Source: Diphasiastrum complanatum (lineage: Eukaryota > Streptophyta > Lycopodiopsida > Lycopodiales > Lycopodiaceae). From it: a DNA stretch of 64,000 nt. The stretch lies in contig CM055104.1 in the NCBI GenBank assembly GCA_029204225.1, positions 48,554,451 to 48,618,450 of the forward strand, read 5' to 3'. The notes below the pieces were generated by a model. That model had not been told where the DNA came from. It was given only the letters and a program-made list of their open reading frames with translations, and ran no database searches. The position numbers were made by a program, and so were the translations under genes. Within the stretch, counting starts at the first letter, position 1. Each line of letters begins with the position of its first letter. Positions 22,201 through 34,069 of this stretch are shown here, one piece after another.

Positions 22201-24569
22201 CCAGGTCCAAGCTTAGGGTGACTTACCATCAAGAGGCGCACTTCGTAATCTATTTCAAAGATAGTTAGCATTGCCTCACAACACCAAAATGTCAAAGGAC
22301 GAGATTGATCTAATTTAAGAGCTTTAGCACACTCATAAAGTGTCATAGTTATCCTTTCAACCACTCCATTTTGTTTGGATGTCATTGGACAAGAAAGTTG
22401 CCTTGGGATTTTATGTGCTTTACAAACTACAATTAGATCTTTGGAAATATACTCAATTCCATTGTTACATTTCAAAACTTTGATTTTCTTGTTGAATTAA
22501 TTTTCTACCATGCATTTGAAATTCAAGAATGCCTCTTTTACTTGTTCCTTGTGATAAATTTCCAGCAAGTTCACACGTGTGGGATTTACCATAAATGTGT
22601 GAATGATCTTCCTGAGTTGTGTTAGCAAATAGATCAATTGAAGAGTGAAAATCACAATCTATCTCTAGATTCTATGGCTAAATCACAATCTAGCATGCTA
22701 ATAATCAAAAGATGATTACTTTCACACGTGTGGGGAAAGTACAAAAGAATTTAATGCATGAGCAAAACCTACTCCTTGAGTTAGAGAGAGAATGACAATT
22801 CAAGCTTACAATGTAAAAATCCAAATTACTAGAGAATAGCTTCAATGCCCGCTTCATCATCAAAATTAGTGAGGGATCTCACTTATATATATAGTGGATG
22901 TAATAGCTCGAGGTAGAGGATGCTTCCAATCATATTTTTCCACTTCTAAGAGTAGTATCTACCTAAAATATGACACCTATCACTTTGCATATAGAGAAAT
23001 GCAACTACTTCTACCAACTCTCTACTTGTGTCACTTTCTACAATACAAATGTACAAATGTTCATGCATGTGCCAATACATGTGACTTTGACAAAGCACAA
23101 GACTCACAAACATGATTGATGCTACTGAAGGAACTTGGAAGACCAATCACAACTTGCTTTCTAGCCATTACCTCCAATGACTTGAAGTTGAGGTGCCCCA
23201 TCCTTTTATGCCAAACCTCTTGAATATATATTTGCTCTCTTGCAACACATCCAACTTGGTTAGCAATAACACAAGCATATAGTTTGAACAATTTACCTTG
23301 TCTTTTACCTTTTGCAATCAAGATATCCTTCCTTTTGATCATGAAAGCATCTCCATCAAACTCCACTTTGACTCACACTAAGTAAGTTCTTGGTAATAGA
23401 TGGAATGAACAAAACATCCTCCAAATGAACATTCCTATCTGTAGAGAGAGAAATAGGAATTGTGCAAATCCCTTTGATTACACACTCACCATCATTGGCC
23501 GTGTAGATCACCTTCTTGTCATCTTCTATGCCAACAAAGAAGTGAAGTACTCCTTGTGAAAAGTTATGTGTGACCTTGCACCACTATCAATCCACCATGG
23601 ACCTAGATCTCCATCATAAGCAAGCATACTTGAAGACATCACAAAAGCATCATCATTTGAGTTTTGAACATCCAAACCATACTGATCAAGAGTCAGATTA
23701 CCTTTCTTGTCTCCTTGATCTCTCTTCTTCTTGTAGCACTCTCTTGCAAAGTGTCCTTTGATGCCACAATAGAAGCACTTGAGCTTTGACCTATATTTCC
23801 TTTTTCCATTTGAAGAAGACTCCCCTTGATCTTGCCCTTAAGACCACTTGCTTTTGTTTTGCCCTTGAATTTGCCCTTGATGAACATAGCCTGCTCTCCA
23901 ATTTGAGATGTTGACAAAGATCCACCTCTTGCTTGAAGCCCATATTCTTCATTGATCAAGATATCTTGAAGATCCATCAAACTTGGAAAAGTTCTTTGAA
24001 TAGCAAGACTTTGTACAATGTTAGCATGAGCATCCAATAAACCATTAAGAATAACTTGAACAAGCTCTCCTTCCTTAATGTTCTCATCAATGCAAGCCAA
24101 CTCATCATTCAAAGCTTTTACTTTCAAAACAAAAGTATTTGGACTCTCTTCACTCTTTTGCAAACATTGAAAGATTTTTCTTCTTATTTCAACACTCTAG
24201 AAGTAGACTTGGATTCATAAAGCTTCTTCAAAGCTTCCCAAACCTCCCTTGATGAAGTACACTTACCAACTTCCTTGAGAAGTTCATTGGTAACATTCAT
24301 CTTTATCATGTGTAGAGCTCTTTGGATCTCTTGTTATACCTGAATTATTCTTGTTGTGTTGCTGGCCTCTCCTTAAAACCTACAACAATATCCAAAACAT
24401 CAGTCATCTCAAGAAGTGATTCCATCCTCACTTTCCACAATGCATAGTTGCTTGAGGTAAGCTTATCATTGTCTTCCAACATGTATCCACTTGATGTAGC
24501 CATGTTACTATGACTTGATCCTACTCTTTCAACTTGTTCCAATGCACAAAGGACTCTTTTGAACAACAA
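22201..24569 (-). mobile_element. Antisense Copia element: gag-PR-preIN-IN, interrupted by LTR-like sequence
   Basis: On the minus strand: gag start at 24509 (MATSSGYML, then SSNYALWKVRMESLL), gag core 23693-24163, zinc knuckle (CFYCGIKGHFARECYKKK, about 23705-23775) and protease (WWIDSGARSHITFHKEYF, about 23560-23620). GAG-pre-integrase follows (WHKRMGHLNFKSLEVM, 23061-23366), then integrase from 22552 down to about 22240 (NGIEYISKDL, SKQNGVVERI). A block at about 22556-23050 resembling an LTR separates preIN from IN, and part of the integrase core is lost. The gag family matches the fragment at 49620-50195. Confidence 0.82.
22556..23050 (-). repeat. LTR-like insertion inside the antisense Copia integrase
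   Basis: The start (ccagcaagttcacacgtgtg) and many later words, such as ctaataatcaaaga and gttagagagaga, match the LTR at 62097-62884. It contains two CACACGTGTG palindromes. Clean TG...CA ends and a target duplication are not seen, so it may be a truncated LTR or the product of recombination. Confidence 0.65.
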
Positions 24570-24859
24570 TAAATGTTTTCAAAAAGAAATCACAAAGATA
24601 TGGAACCTCTCAATTCTCTTCTAGCACTTATATCAAGCTAATCAACACATAGAATAGTAAAATCTTGATCAACTTATGATCTATCCTCAATCTAGTGACT
24701 CTTGCCACTTCCTAAGTTTGAAACACACTCAAATAAAGTATAGCAAAATCACAAATAGACATCCAATCAAAATTAGGATTTTGACAAAATCACAAAAACT
24801 GAATATTTCAAATTCTACATGCAATTGCCTAATACTTGATATGCAATCTTGTAGCCACC

Positions 24860-25215
24860 ACTTAGGAATTTCTAATGCATAACAAATCGGCCAAATCCAG
24901 TACGTGAAGTGTGAAATTCAGATTCAAAAATAATGTAATAGCGCTTTGATTGTCACAATAGAGGGTCGTTGGATGTGACTGCAAAATTTTGATATTTGCA
25001 AGCAGGTTCCTCAGCCAAATTGTCTCCTTGGTAGCACTTGTGGCAGCTATGTATTCCAATTCTATTGAAAATAATGCTACCAAGGTCTATTTTTGGCTGT
25101 TCCATGAGATTGGGTCTTGGTTGAACAAGAAGACAAATCCAGAGGTTGATTTTCGTGTGTCAATATCTCCTGCCCAATGGATTTTCCAAATCAAAGATCA
25201 TCATCAAGCATAGAG
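24860..25215 (-). mobile_element. Antisense Copia RNase H fragment
   Basis: The minus strand reads GDIDTRKSTSGFVFLF, SWNSQK, a stop, then LEYIAATSATKETIWLRNLL and LYCDNQSAITLF. This is the characteristic Copia RNase H block with its CDNQSAI motif. It is only the C-terminal third of pol. 24570-24859 shows nothing clear and is probably leader of the neighbouring element. Confidence 0.8.
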
Positions 25216-26397
25216 GAAGCACATGGATATAGTGGCAAATTGGTGGAATGCTCTTCAAAGGTGTTGGCAAATGATTTCTACCAAAGAATTCTTATCACGG
25301 ATATGGAGAGGGTGATGCTATGATGGATCCCTTGGATGATCTACACTTCTTATGCATACCAAAGGATCCACTCAAAAAGTTCACAAAGTCCTTGGATGAT
25401 CTAATACCTTACCAAGCTATTTTTTGAGGAGTGTGAAAAATTGGCAAAAATCTAGCTTGGCAATTTTATGTTTTATGTTTGTAAGTACATTTCACGCGTG
25501 AGGAGCATGTTCCCATGTGTGTAAAATAGTTAGAATTCGTCTATAATATTGACCTTAGGGGTGTCATAAAGTTTTATGGTCAAGCATCTAGGTGTCATAA
25601 GTCGATAGGGCCAATTTGGCCTTTGCTGGTAAAAAAATCAAGTACACTTGGTTTGTGTTGATTTGACCAAAAGTCAAAGATGACAAAATCGAACTAGTTA
25701 GGTTGCTTACACATGTCAAGTTTAGGTTTGATGAGTGATGCATCCTATGTGGTGGCAAAAGTCAAAGAGTCCAATCATAAGAGAGAGATGTGTTGTAAGG
25801 GTCCAATCAAAAGTAAGGGATGTTGCATCACACATCCAATAGGATTAGAGAGGCTATGATTGAGGGGTCCAATAGGATTGTAGCATGGATCTCCATGACT
25901 TCAATATGTACTTTGAGTTTTTAGCATAATCTAATGTGAGTTTTTGAGTCAATTTGGAGATCTCTCAATTTTGTGTGTATTTTCTCTCTCTATACCAAGG
26001 AGCAAAATTGGTCTATTCTCTCTCTACTTGAGGAGAGGAGCTTAATTTGCCTTAGTTTTTTCATGATGAGCTCCACACGTGTGAAACAGCTTCGGTTATG
26101 AATGTATGCATGTAGATTCGCCTCTTTGCCTTAGAATTTGACATTGATCTTGGATTTCAATCAATAGTTGATCTAAAGTGCAAAAGCATTGCTGAGGAGA
26201 TCAATTTCACACATTAGGGCATTCCCACACCTGTGAATTTTCAAATGAACAATTTACCCATCGTCTGCACCTCTCTCCGTCACCATCTTAGCCGAGCGCC
26301 TTCTCTCCCATCTCAGCCGAGCACCTTCTCTCCCATCTCAGCCGAGTCTCCTTTTCTTATTATCTCGACCAACACAGGTGTTTAACAAAAAATATTT
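25216..26397. other. Intergenic, possibly LTR-derived
   Basis: No coding similarity. It contains CACACGTGTG at 26073-26082, a motif seen in the LTR family of this window. LTR boundaries cannot be fixed. Confidence 0.35.
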
Positions 26398-27260
26398 TTG
26401 AAATCTCAACCGAAGGCTTCCGTTGGCATCTCAATTGCAGTCATCCATCAGATCTCAACTGACGACTTTGCGTCAGATCTCGATTGTAGAGATCCGTTAG
26501 ATCTCGACCGAGGACTTTGCGTCAGATCTCGACCGAAGACATCAGTCAGATATCCATCGAAGACATCAGTTAGAACTCGTCCGAAGACATCAATCAGATC
26601 TCGACCGGGTCTGAGCGTCAAATATCGACCGGGTCTGAACTTCAAATCTCGACCAAGTTTTTCCTTTTTGATCTCAACTGAGGATTCTACTTCAGCTCTC
26701 AACCGCGTCATTTTCAATTTAGTCTTGACCGCCAACCTCCATCAGCTTTCGACCGTCGGGTCTGCTTGAGAACTCGAGCGACGACATTGATTGCAATCTC
26801 GACCGACGAGTCTACTGGAACATCTTGACCGACGAACCATACAAGCTCAAATCTCAACCAAATAGTCTTGTGAAATCTGGACCGCGTTGCTTCTAGTCCA
26901 TCTCACCGAACCACCACACTCCTTCACCATCTCGCCAATGTCTCTTCACTCAATCTTGACCGAATTGTAACCTTCAACTCTCAGTGACTCCACTCCATCA
27001 TGCTCTCGACCGAGCAGTAACCTTCAACTCTCAGCCGTGCCACTCCTCGATCACCATCTTGATAGAGCCTTCCCTCCATCAACACTTGACCGACCCCTTC
27101 ATCAGATCTCAACCAAAGAAATCCATCAGATCTCAACCGAAGCCCTTCGTCAGATCTCGACCGACAAAGCACTTCATTACGATCTCGACTGAAGCACTTC
27201 GTTACGATCTCGATCGAAGCACTTTGTTACCATCTCGACCGAGGGCACTTTTTCAATTTT
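26398..27260. repeat. Degenerate array built on ATCTCGACCGA
   Basis: The word atctcgaccga or close variants recurs dozens of times, spaced mostly 25-36 bp, with a second word such as cttcgtcag or acatcagtcag between. Near 27181-27240 the spacing is exactly 25 bp (gatctcgactgaagcacttc and variants). The open frames of Arg/Ser/Pro-rich sequence seen in both strands are by-products of the repeat and not proteins. A related word (gatctcaaccgga) forms the 40-bp minisatellite at 35941-36180. Confidence 0.85.
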
Positions 27261-27269
27261 CGACCGGAC

Positions 27270-28400
27270 CATCAGATTTTTTTCGCGTTTTTTCAAAACC
27301 TTCGGGTTTTTCGTCCAAAACATTCGGGTTTTTCTCCAGTGCCTTCTGAGTTTTTGCATGTTTTTCCATCACCCTCACAATTTTCAATTTTTTCCACCAT
27401 CCCCGACCTTCGCTTTCTTCGCTTTTTCCACTGCCCTAGACTATCACAGCCTAATCCGATTTTTTGTTTTGTGAACACCCTAGCATTTTTTGTACCATTA
27501 CCCTCAAACATTCGCTTTTTAATTTTTTTAGCATTACCAGAGACCTTCGTATTTTTCTCTTTTTGACCTTCGCATTTTTCGTCTTGTTACACTAACTCGT
27601 GGTCCACAACAAGAGGCATACATAAACTGCATCTACCACGTCGACACCACATATTACTCAGATTATTTCGCTATCTTACCCCCTTCGCTGTTTTTCGCTG
27701 TTTTTAACTTCGCATTTTTTACAACCAGAAACTGTCGGTTTTCCATCACCTTTACCTTGTTGCATTTTTCGCATTTTTTACCATAACCCTAAACTTCACA
27801 TTTTCAATTTTCCACCTTAATCGTAGACTGTCGCATTCTTGGTTTTTCGTTTTCTTCGTCTAAACCCTTACCTTTGCAATTTTTGCTTTCGCCACCTTCG
27901 TGTTTTTTTTTGAGACTTCACGTTTTTCTTCAACCTTCGCTTTTTTAGAGTGGTCGCCTTTTCATTTTCGCCTTCACCCTTTTTGCTTTCATCATTTTCG
28001 CCTTCTCCCTTTTCGCCATAACCCTAAACTGTTGTTTCTTTTTGCTTTTTCGGGTTTTTTCCACCTTCTCGTTTTTCGGTGTTTCGAGCCATCACCCTAG
28101 AGTGTCGCTTTTTTGGCATTTTTAGTGTTTCGAGCCATCACCCTAGTCTCGCTTTTTTGGGTTTTTCCCACCTTCAAGTTTTTTGCCTATTTTTCAAAGC
28201 CCTAAAACCTTCGCTTTTGTATTTTTACCGTTGCACTCAACCTTCGCATTTTTTGCTCTTCTGAACCCTAAAACTGTCGCGTTTTTCGTTTTTCCACAAC
28301 CCTAAATTGTCATATTTTTCATTTTTTTAACCACTCTAAACCTTCATTTTTTTCGTTTTTTATCTACACCTTCACTTTCTTCGCTTTTTAAGTTGACATA
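27270..28400. repeat. Pyrimidine-rich degenerate array with telobox-like CCCTAAA words
   Basis: Units of roughly 50-80 bp combine accctaaac (or ccctaga), cttcgc/tgtcgc and runs of T (cgcatttttc, gtttttcc). CCCTAAA or CCCTAG-like words occur near 27427, 27478, 27786, 28021, 28094, 28140, 28200, 28265 and 28300. CCCTAAA is the plant telomere repeat and also the telobox promoter motif, but here it is interspersed and not tandem. No protein coding is apparent. Confidence 0.8.
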
Positions 28401-28719
28401 TTTTTTATTTTTTGAAAATTTCGCGAGTTTTTTGGATTTTCGAGATTTGCTGATCTTTAAAATTTTCGAGATTCTCTGATTTTTTTCGAAAATCTCTCGT
28501 TTTCAAGCTTTTCCGCATTTTTTCAGGATTTTTCCTATTAAAAAAAAAATAGAACAATTTTTTTTAAAAAGACAAAAATACCAAAAACCCATACAAAACA
28601 CAAAAAAGACAAAATAGTACAGAATGGACCACCATACTAATCCAAATATCCCAGCAGATTATCCATATAAAATGCGGTCCCCTACAGTTGAATAAATCAG
28701 ACGTCGCAGGTTCTACCGA

Positions 28720-29576
28720 ATGCGGTCCAACATACACGAGCCCTCCACAAATCCATTCAAGGGACAAGAACCTGATAGGACTGAGTCTTCACGAGCACAA
28801 GCCCATGTTCATGGTGTTGAAATATCGCACGCCAGAACAAATCTTAATGGAACTTCTGCCACTCACAGAGCTCCTATTGAGAGACATACACCCAAGTTAG
28901 ATCGACCAAAGTTTGACGATAGTTCGGACCGTCAAAGACTCTTGCAAATCTTTGAGAATGCATGTGATGTTTACGGCGAAACATCCCCCGACGTTATGGT
29001 CCAACTGTTTTCCAAATGAAAGAGCTGCAAAAAAAAAAGATGAAGACGACTGTGAACCTGCAAAATAAAACGAGCTCCTCACCTAGCAAGTGGTGGTCGA
29101 AGCTCGACATTGCAAGGGTCCAAGGCTGCAACTGTAGAACTATCCGTTCTTTCACCCTTCCACCAAGCCTTCATCATGTTTCCTTACCGTTAGCAAACCA
29201 TCCATCCAAATCTGTTCCTACCACCAATTTCTTGATGATAAGTTAATTCGCTTGAAGACTGTTAACCCAAAGTTTGTGTGACCTACCGATCGAAGGTTCT
29301 CCTCTTCTCGTCAAGACAAGAGCATCGACAAGACTGAAACTTCAACTGAGAGAGGAACTGCAGAAACACCTAGAAGCGAAATGGAGGATACAGACCTCCC
29401 ATAAGTTAGTGCTTGCCAAGAAACCAGAGATGAAGCCATCCATGGAAGAAGCAAAAGACAAAAAAAAGAAAGCACTTAGGCATGCAAGTTGTAAAGCTAT
29501 TGGGAGCTCTCCAATTTTGAGAATGTCAACCACTTGCAGCAATAAGACATTCTGGTTACACTGCAGCAAATTTTGA
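28720..29576 (+). other. Unrecognised reading frames, probably decayed retroelement gag region
   Basis: A 99-codon frame at 28720-29019 ends with DRPKFDDSSDRQRLLQIFEN and MVQLFSK. A 100-codon frame lies at 29274-29576 and is Lys-rich (KEAKDKKKKA-like). Neither shows a domain I recognise. They lie between the telobox-like array and gag-like sequence, which fits the leader and gag of a Ty3-type element, but this is inference only. 28401-28719 and 29577-30378 show nothing recognisable. Confidence 0.3.
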
Positions 29577-30378
29577 AAGCAGTTTTGATAAAGACTGGCA
29601 ATAATAAACACTTGATTTTATGCAAGCGAACGAGGATTTACGCTTTTCCAAGTGGTAGTCGAGAATGCCAATGCGGAAGCAGAATGACATCATTGAATAT
29701 GAGTTGTAGTGGATTCTGCAACACATTAGGGGTGGGATGATGTTGGCCGATTCTGATGAATCTCCAAGATACTCAGCCAGAGCTACCCAAGAGCACCTCT
29801 CACCTTAGACCGAAGAGGTCTCTAAGAAGACGAGACTAAGGAAGACCGAGAGCCGAGTATGAGAGCCGAGAAATGCTAGTTAGGAGTGACAAGCAAGAAC
29901 TGTGTAAGCCTCATGGTGAATCCCGAAAGATGGAATGACCATGTAGGAACTAGTATTTCTAGGCAAAGTAATAAATGCAAGTAGATCCCTCTTAAAGAAA
30001 GTAGAGTGAGCCACCTTTTGATGGTAGTGGAGAGCATTATTTCCACTCGTAATTTGTGAAATGTGGAAATGCCAATAAGATGCCACTTAAGGAGCTCTCT
30101 CGTTTATTTAAGAGACTCTCTCTTTGAGAAGAGGAGATTTTGTGATATGTACCTACTCCATGCTGAATTGAGAAGAGCCTCCATGAGTTTTGGTGCATCC
30201 ATTGAGCTCCTTGATCATGCTTGTTTCTTGAGTGATGCATTCATGATCTTGCCCTTCCCTCCTTTGTGTGTGGTTGTGGATAGTAGAGTGGATTAGTTTC
30301 CTGCTTTCCTAGACCCAGGCCAAACAAGCCCTAAAGGCTTGTCAGTAATTTATGGAGTAGAAGGCTCATCCAACCCCA

Positions 30379-31412
30379 GTGGTAATTTCAATGCCACCTC
30401 TCTTTGATGCTACACAGGCAAGCACGAGCCAAGATCAAGGCCAACAGACAGCAGAGGACACAAGTCAGGATCAGGGGTTAGGCGAGCAAAAACAAGGGCC
30501 TCTCGATATTGGAGCAGACACGCAGGACCAAGGCCAAGACATGGGCCCCATCCAGCGCCAAGGAGAAGGACAAGCCTCATCATCACGAGGATCATGCTCT
30601 ATATCTGCCAGCTGGACCTTCAGATGCCCCAAATCCATGGAGGAAAAGATCAACGAATTCCTATCAAAATATCTCCATGAGTCTTCTAGAGACGGCTGAT
30701 AGATCTCATTTACAGCCCAAACCATCAAAGGAAACGAGCTGCAAGCACTCCCCACCTTCCACCCACAATTAGAGTTGCGTCAGCAGTTGTTTGAACACGA
30801 CCTTGTGGCCACCAGGGTGTATGTGACTAGTCCGCAACAACTCAAGGTGAACGCGCATTTCTTGCCATGCACAGGACGATACAAATGGGCGGAATGCGAC
30901 ACCCCTCTGGACAAAATCACCCTCAATAATTGTAATTGGCCGAGAATTTCATCAGAATACGGGTGGAATACGGATGTAGACGAAGGGCTCTCATCTAGTT
31001 TTCTAGCAAATATCTCAACTGCCCTGACCCAATAGTCCGCGAGGCAACAACTTATGCCCGAGACTTGGAATATCTGATGGATATAGAGACCAAGTGGGAT
31101 AATTTTCTCCCACCAATCCGTTTTGATCCTAATAAGGCATTGGCCTCAGATTGCGAAGATCAACTGGCAATCGCTCGTGTGTATTACCGAGCCGTCCTTC
31201 CGAGATGAGCCATTTTCAAGCTTGGATCGATCAACTATGGATCACCGGCATCCACAAGTCCCTGCACACAAATAAAGACTTGAAAAATATTGGTAGAATC
31301 ACCTTTGTGGAAGATGTAACGACGTACTTGATCAACCAGCGGCAAGCCAAGCGCTCTCTTTACTGAACCGGCAGAGTGCTGAGGGACCGACACTAGTTTA
31401 GGCCATGGGTCC
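30379..31412 (+). mobile_element. Interior of a non-autonomous LTR element, truncated
   Basis: The segment 31185-31412 is closely related to 40740-40951, the interior just before the 3' LTR of the complete element at 38168-41761 (shared words include caagcttggatcgatcaa and aagtccctgcacacaa). Upstream lie a Gln/Asp/Gly-rich frame with repeated DQGQ (30379-30699) and a frame broken by one frameshift near 31030 (30775-31200: VYVTSPQQLKVNAHF, ARDLEYLMDIETKWDNFLPP). These proteins are not recognised. No primer site or 5' LTR is found to the left. Confidence 0.6.
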
Positions 31413-31989
31413 TGTTGGGGGTATTTCCAACACAACGTGAGCAAAGGGATAAATTTAATAATAAATGTGTTGCAAGGGCATGGCTTCCTACGTGTATAAG
31501 CCCATGACCCAATGAGCACGCAAGCTAAATGTAAATAGAAATAATAGACTTGGGCCCTTTGTAATTAAAATAAAACTTGAGGCCCAAAGTCAAGTTAGAA
31601 CTTAGAGTTTACTTTTTTAGAGTTGGGTCCAATTTTGGACTCACATGAATATTGTGATTTCTAATGTACGTTTTGTGGACCCTTGGATCAAGTTGTGTCC
31701 AAGATGAACGGATAGGATCAATGTGAATATAAGCCAATAGGATTTTGGGGCAAGGGCCTTCCCCATTTATAAAAAGACACCGTTTGTACTCTATTTCCAT
31801 GCTTAATGAGAAGGAAAAAACTCTACCATTTTTGGAAGAGAAGCATCCTCATTTGCTATTCAATGCTTGCTATTGCTCATTGTTTTTCATTTGCTTTCAA
31901 GTTCATACTTTTTGGTTTCAATATTTTATGTTTCTCCCTTAGCAAGTACAATGAGCATTTGATTTGAGCTAACCTCCACCCCCCCCCCC

Positions 31990-32055
<66 letters not shown>

Positions 32056-32292
32056 TCTATCCATCTAACTCTCTCTCTCTCCCCCCCTCCCTCTCTTTCA
32101 CTACAAATCATGTGGAATGCTAGCTTAGGGGAGTAGTAGAGTTAGTGGGAGTAGTGTTAAAGGTGGTAGTTTAGTGTAAGAAGTAGAGAACTATCTAAAA
32201 GTAGCATCTTTACATAGTTAGGTACCTATCCAGTGTTCTAACCCTTGTTGACAGGCGGGAGGGCTACTACTAGCAAGACGTTCGACCCTACA
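31413..32292 (+). repeat. LTR (880 bp) of the non-autonomous family, with microsatellite
   Basis: It starts TGTTGGGGGTA and ends gaccctaca, and is collinear with the LTRs at 38168-39007 and 40952-41761. Shared landmarks are gacttgggccc, ttccccatttataaaaag (a TATA-like box) and gacaggcgggagggct. It is the longest of the three because a poly-C/(TC)n tract has grown at 31979-32056. It is followed by non-homologous sequence, so it is the 3' LTR of a truncated copy. Confidence 0.9.
31979..32056. repeat. Poly-C followed by (TC)n microsatellite
   Basis: About 22 consecutive C are followed by about 25 TC dinucleotides, with further CT-rich sequence to 32098. In the two sister LTRs the same position holds only interrupted cttcctcttcct-type sequence. 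Confidence 0.95.
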
Positions 32293-32549
32293 CAATTATA
32301 TGATAATTTTGGTAGGTCATGTGGTAATTGTCATGTGTTCCTAGTTTTTGTACATCTTTTGGATCAAAGAAGTCACAACATATTCAAGTTTTTTTTTGAA
32401 TAACCTATTCTTAAGCAGTAAAGAGAGCAGTCACCACAAATGGAAAGATATATGATAAATTATTTCATTTCATATGTTGATTATGACATGTTTTTTAGTT
32501 ATTGTAAAATCTTATGAGTCAAAGACAAGCATGACATATTGCACTTTTG

Positions 32550-33420
32550 TTTGAGTAAGTTCATCTTGAGCATCTGATAGATGAGCCACTGAGACTTGGT
32601 GCTGATTTGCAAAGCATCTCAGCAATGAATTTATGTTGTCGATTGTTAAAACATTACAGCTAATTGGAACCACTTTGCATTCTAAGGTCATGAATTCTAG
32701 AGCAGAAGAAGCTCAACTAAGGACCACATATAGATGAGGTGGGGATCTGTCCACTGAGACTTGTAACAACAATTTCAGGAAACTAACATACTTCCTTGAA
32801 ATTGGAGTTACAAAGTTGCCCATTCTTAAAAGTTGACTTTACATCCATTTGTTGTAAACTCATAAATCCTTGACTCTTGACCTTGACCCATATTTGTGCC
32901 AAATTTATCTCATAGCTTTGAGGTGGTTTCATTTCTCTTGTTGATCTTCTTGCATCTCTACTAGAACTTGCTTTGGGTCTATCATGCATATTTGCATCCT
33001 TAATCACCTCTACAAGCCATTTGGGTACCTTATTTGGAGTTTCAACATGCTTTATGTACATAGGCATCACATCCAAAATACCACAAATGTGTCATTTTGG
33101 GCTTCACTCTTGTAAAAGCTTTTTCATGTGTTTTAAACTCAATTGCATTTGTTGGTGGACACCTTTTTAGCACATGCATTGTAGTAATGCAAGCTTTAGT
33201 CCAAAATATGTATTAGGTAGCTTCTTACCTTTTAGTATTGATCTTGCCATTTTCAATATTCATGTTCTTCCTTTTTGCCATGCCATTATGTTGTGGTGTA
33301 TGTGGTTGATATATCTCACAAACATAGGCTATAAACTGGCAGATTCTTTACTCACATAACTCACTGAGAATCTTGCAACTCAGCTACAAAAGAACTCTAT
33401 TTCTCATGAGTAAATCACAT
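32550..33420 (-). mobile_element. Antisense Copia fragment: integrase C-terminus to start of reverse transcriptase
   Basis: The minus strand reads PQHNGMAKRKN near 33290, then THLWYFGCDAYVH (about 33060-33090). The linker KPPQSYEINLAQIW and QQMDVKSTFKNGQL (about 32800-32850) correspond to the conserved MDVKTAFLNG of Copia reverse transcriptase. Several frameshifts and stops are present. 32293-32549 shows nothing clear. Confidence 0.75.
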
Positions 33421-34069
33421 ATCTGAGAAATCTATGAAGTGAACAATTTCACATCCACAAGTTTTCAAAATGATGCTCAAAGAAGAGATGCATAAAACAC
33501 CATATTGCTTTTTGACAACCAAATCACAATATCCATTTTTTTCTGCTTCTTCGGCATCATGACAAATTGGATGATCTATCCAATTCCTTTAGGATCGTAC
33601 TTTGTCATTGCATCCGGCTGTGCTGGCCTAAAGATTTTGTCATGTTGTTTGGTAGTCACTTTGTCGTTCAATCCAAATGCTTCGATGATAACCATGAGCA
33701 TTGCATTTGAATTGTTAAGATCCCACAAGAAGGAATGATTGGCATAGTCAATTTTCAATATAGGAACCAATATGTTTGGATGGATCATCTCTGGAAATAA
33801 CAATTGATATTTTGAATGGACATTCATTTCCAAGAATATTGAGTGAATGAGATGCTTGCAAAGAGTGATGATATCTCTTTCACTCAAAGTCTCTATGAAA
33901 AATCTTTCGTAGATTAGATCATCATGTTAAAAAATATTGATATTTCCAATATTTTGAACCATAAACTGGAAACTTTAATATAATGGACCTTGGATTGTTT
34001 GTCCCATCTCATAGCTAGGACAATTTCCAGCTTGTATATTACAAGTTTCATCACATTCCATTGTACACT
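33421..34069 (-). other. Unrecognised 103-codon frame
   Basis: Frame 33576-33887 on the minus strand (including ILVPILKIDYANHSFLWDLN and KQHDKIFRPAQPDAM) has no motif I recognise. It lies between a Copia fragment and gag-like frames on the same strand. It is most likely part of a decayed retroelement. Confidence 0.3.

Noticed and set aside
26398..27349. Arg/Ser/Pro-rich proteins on both strands
   Set aside because: They are produced by the CTCGACCGA repeat, which lacks stops in several frames. There is no start context or recognisable domain.
31926..32111. Arg/Glu-rich 61-codon frame on the minus strand
   Set aside because: It is a translation of the (TC)n microsatellite.
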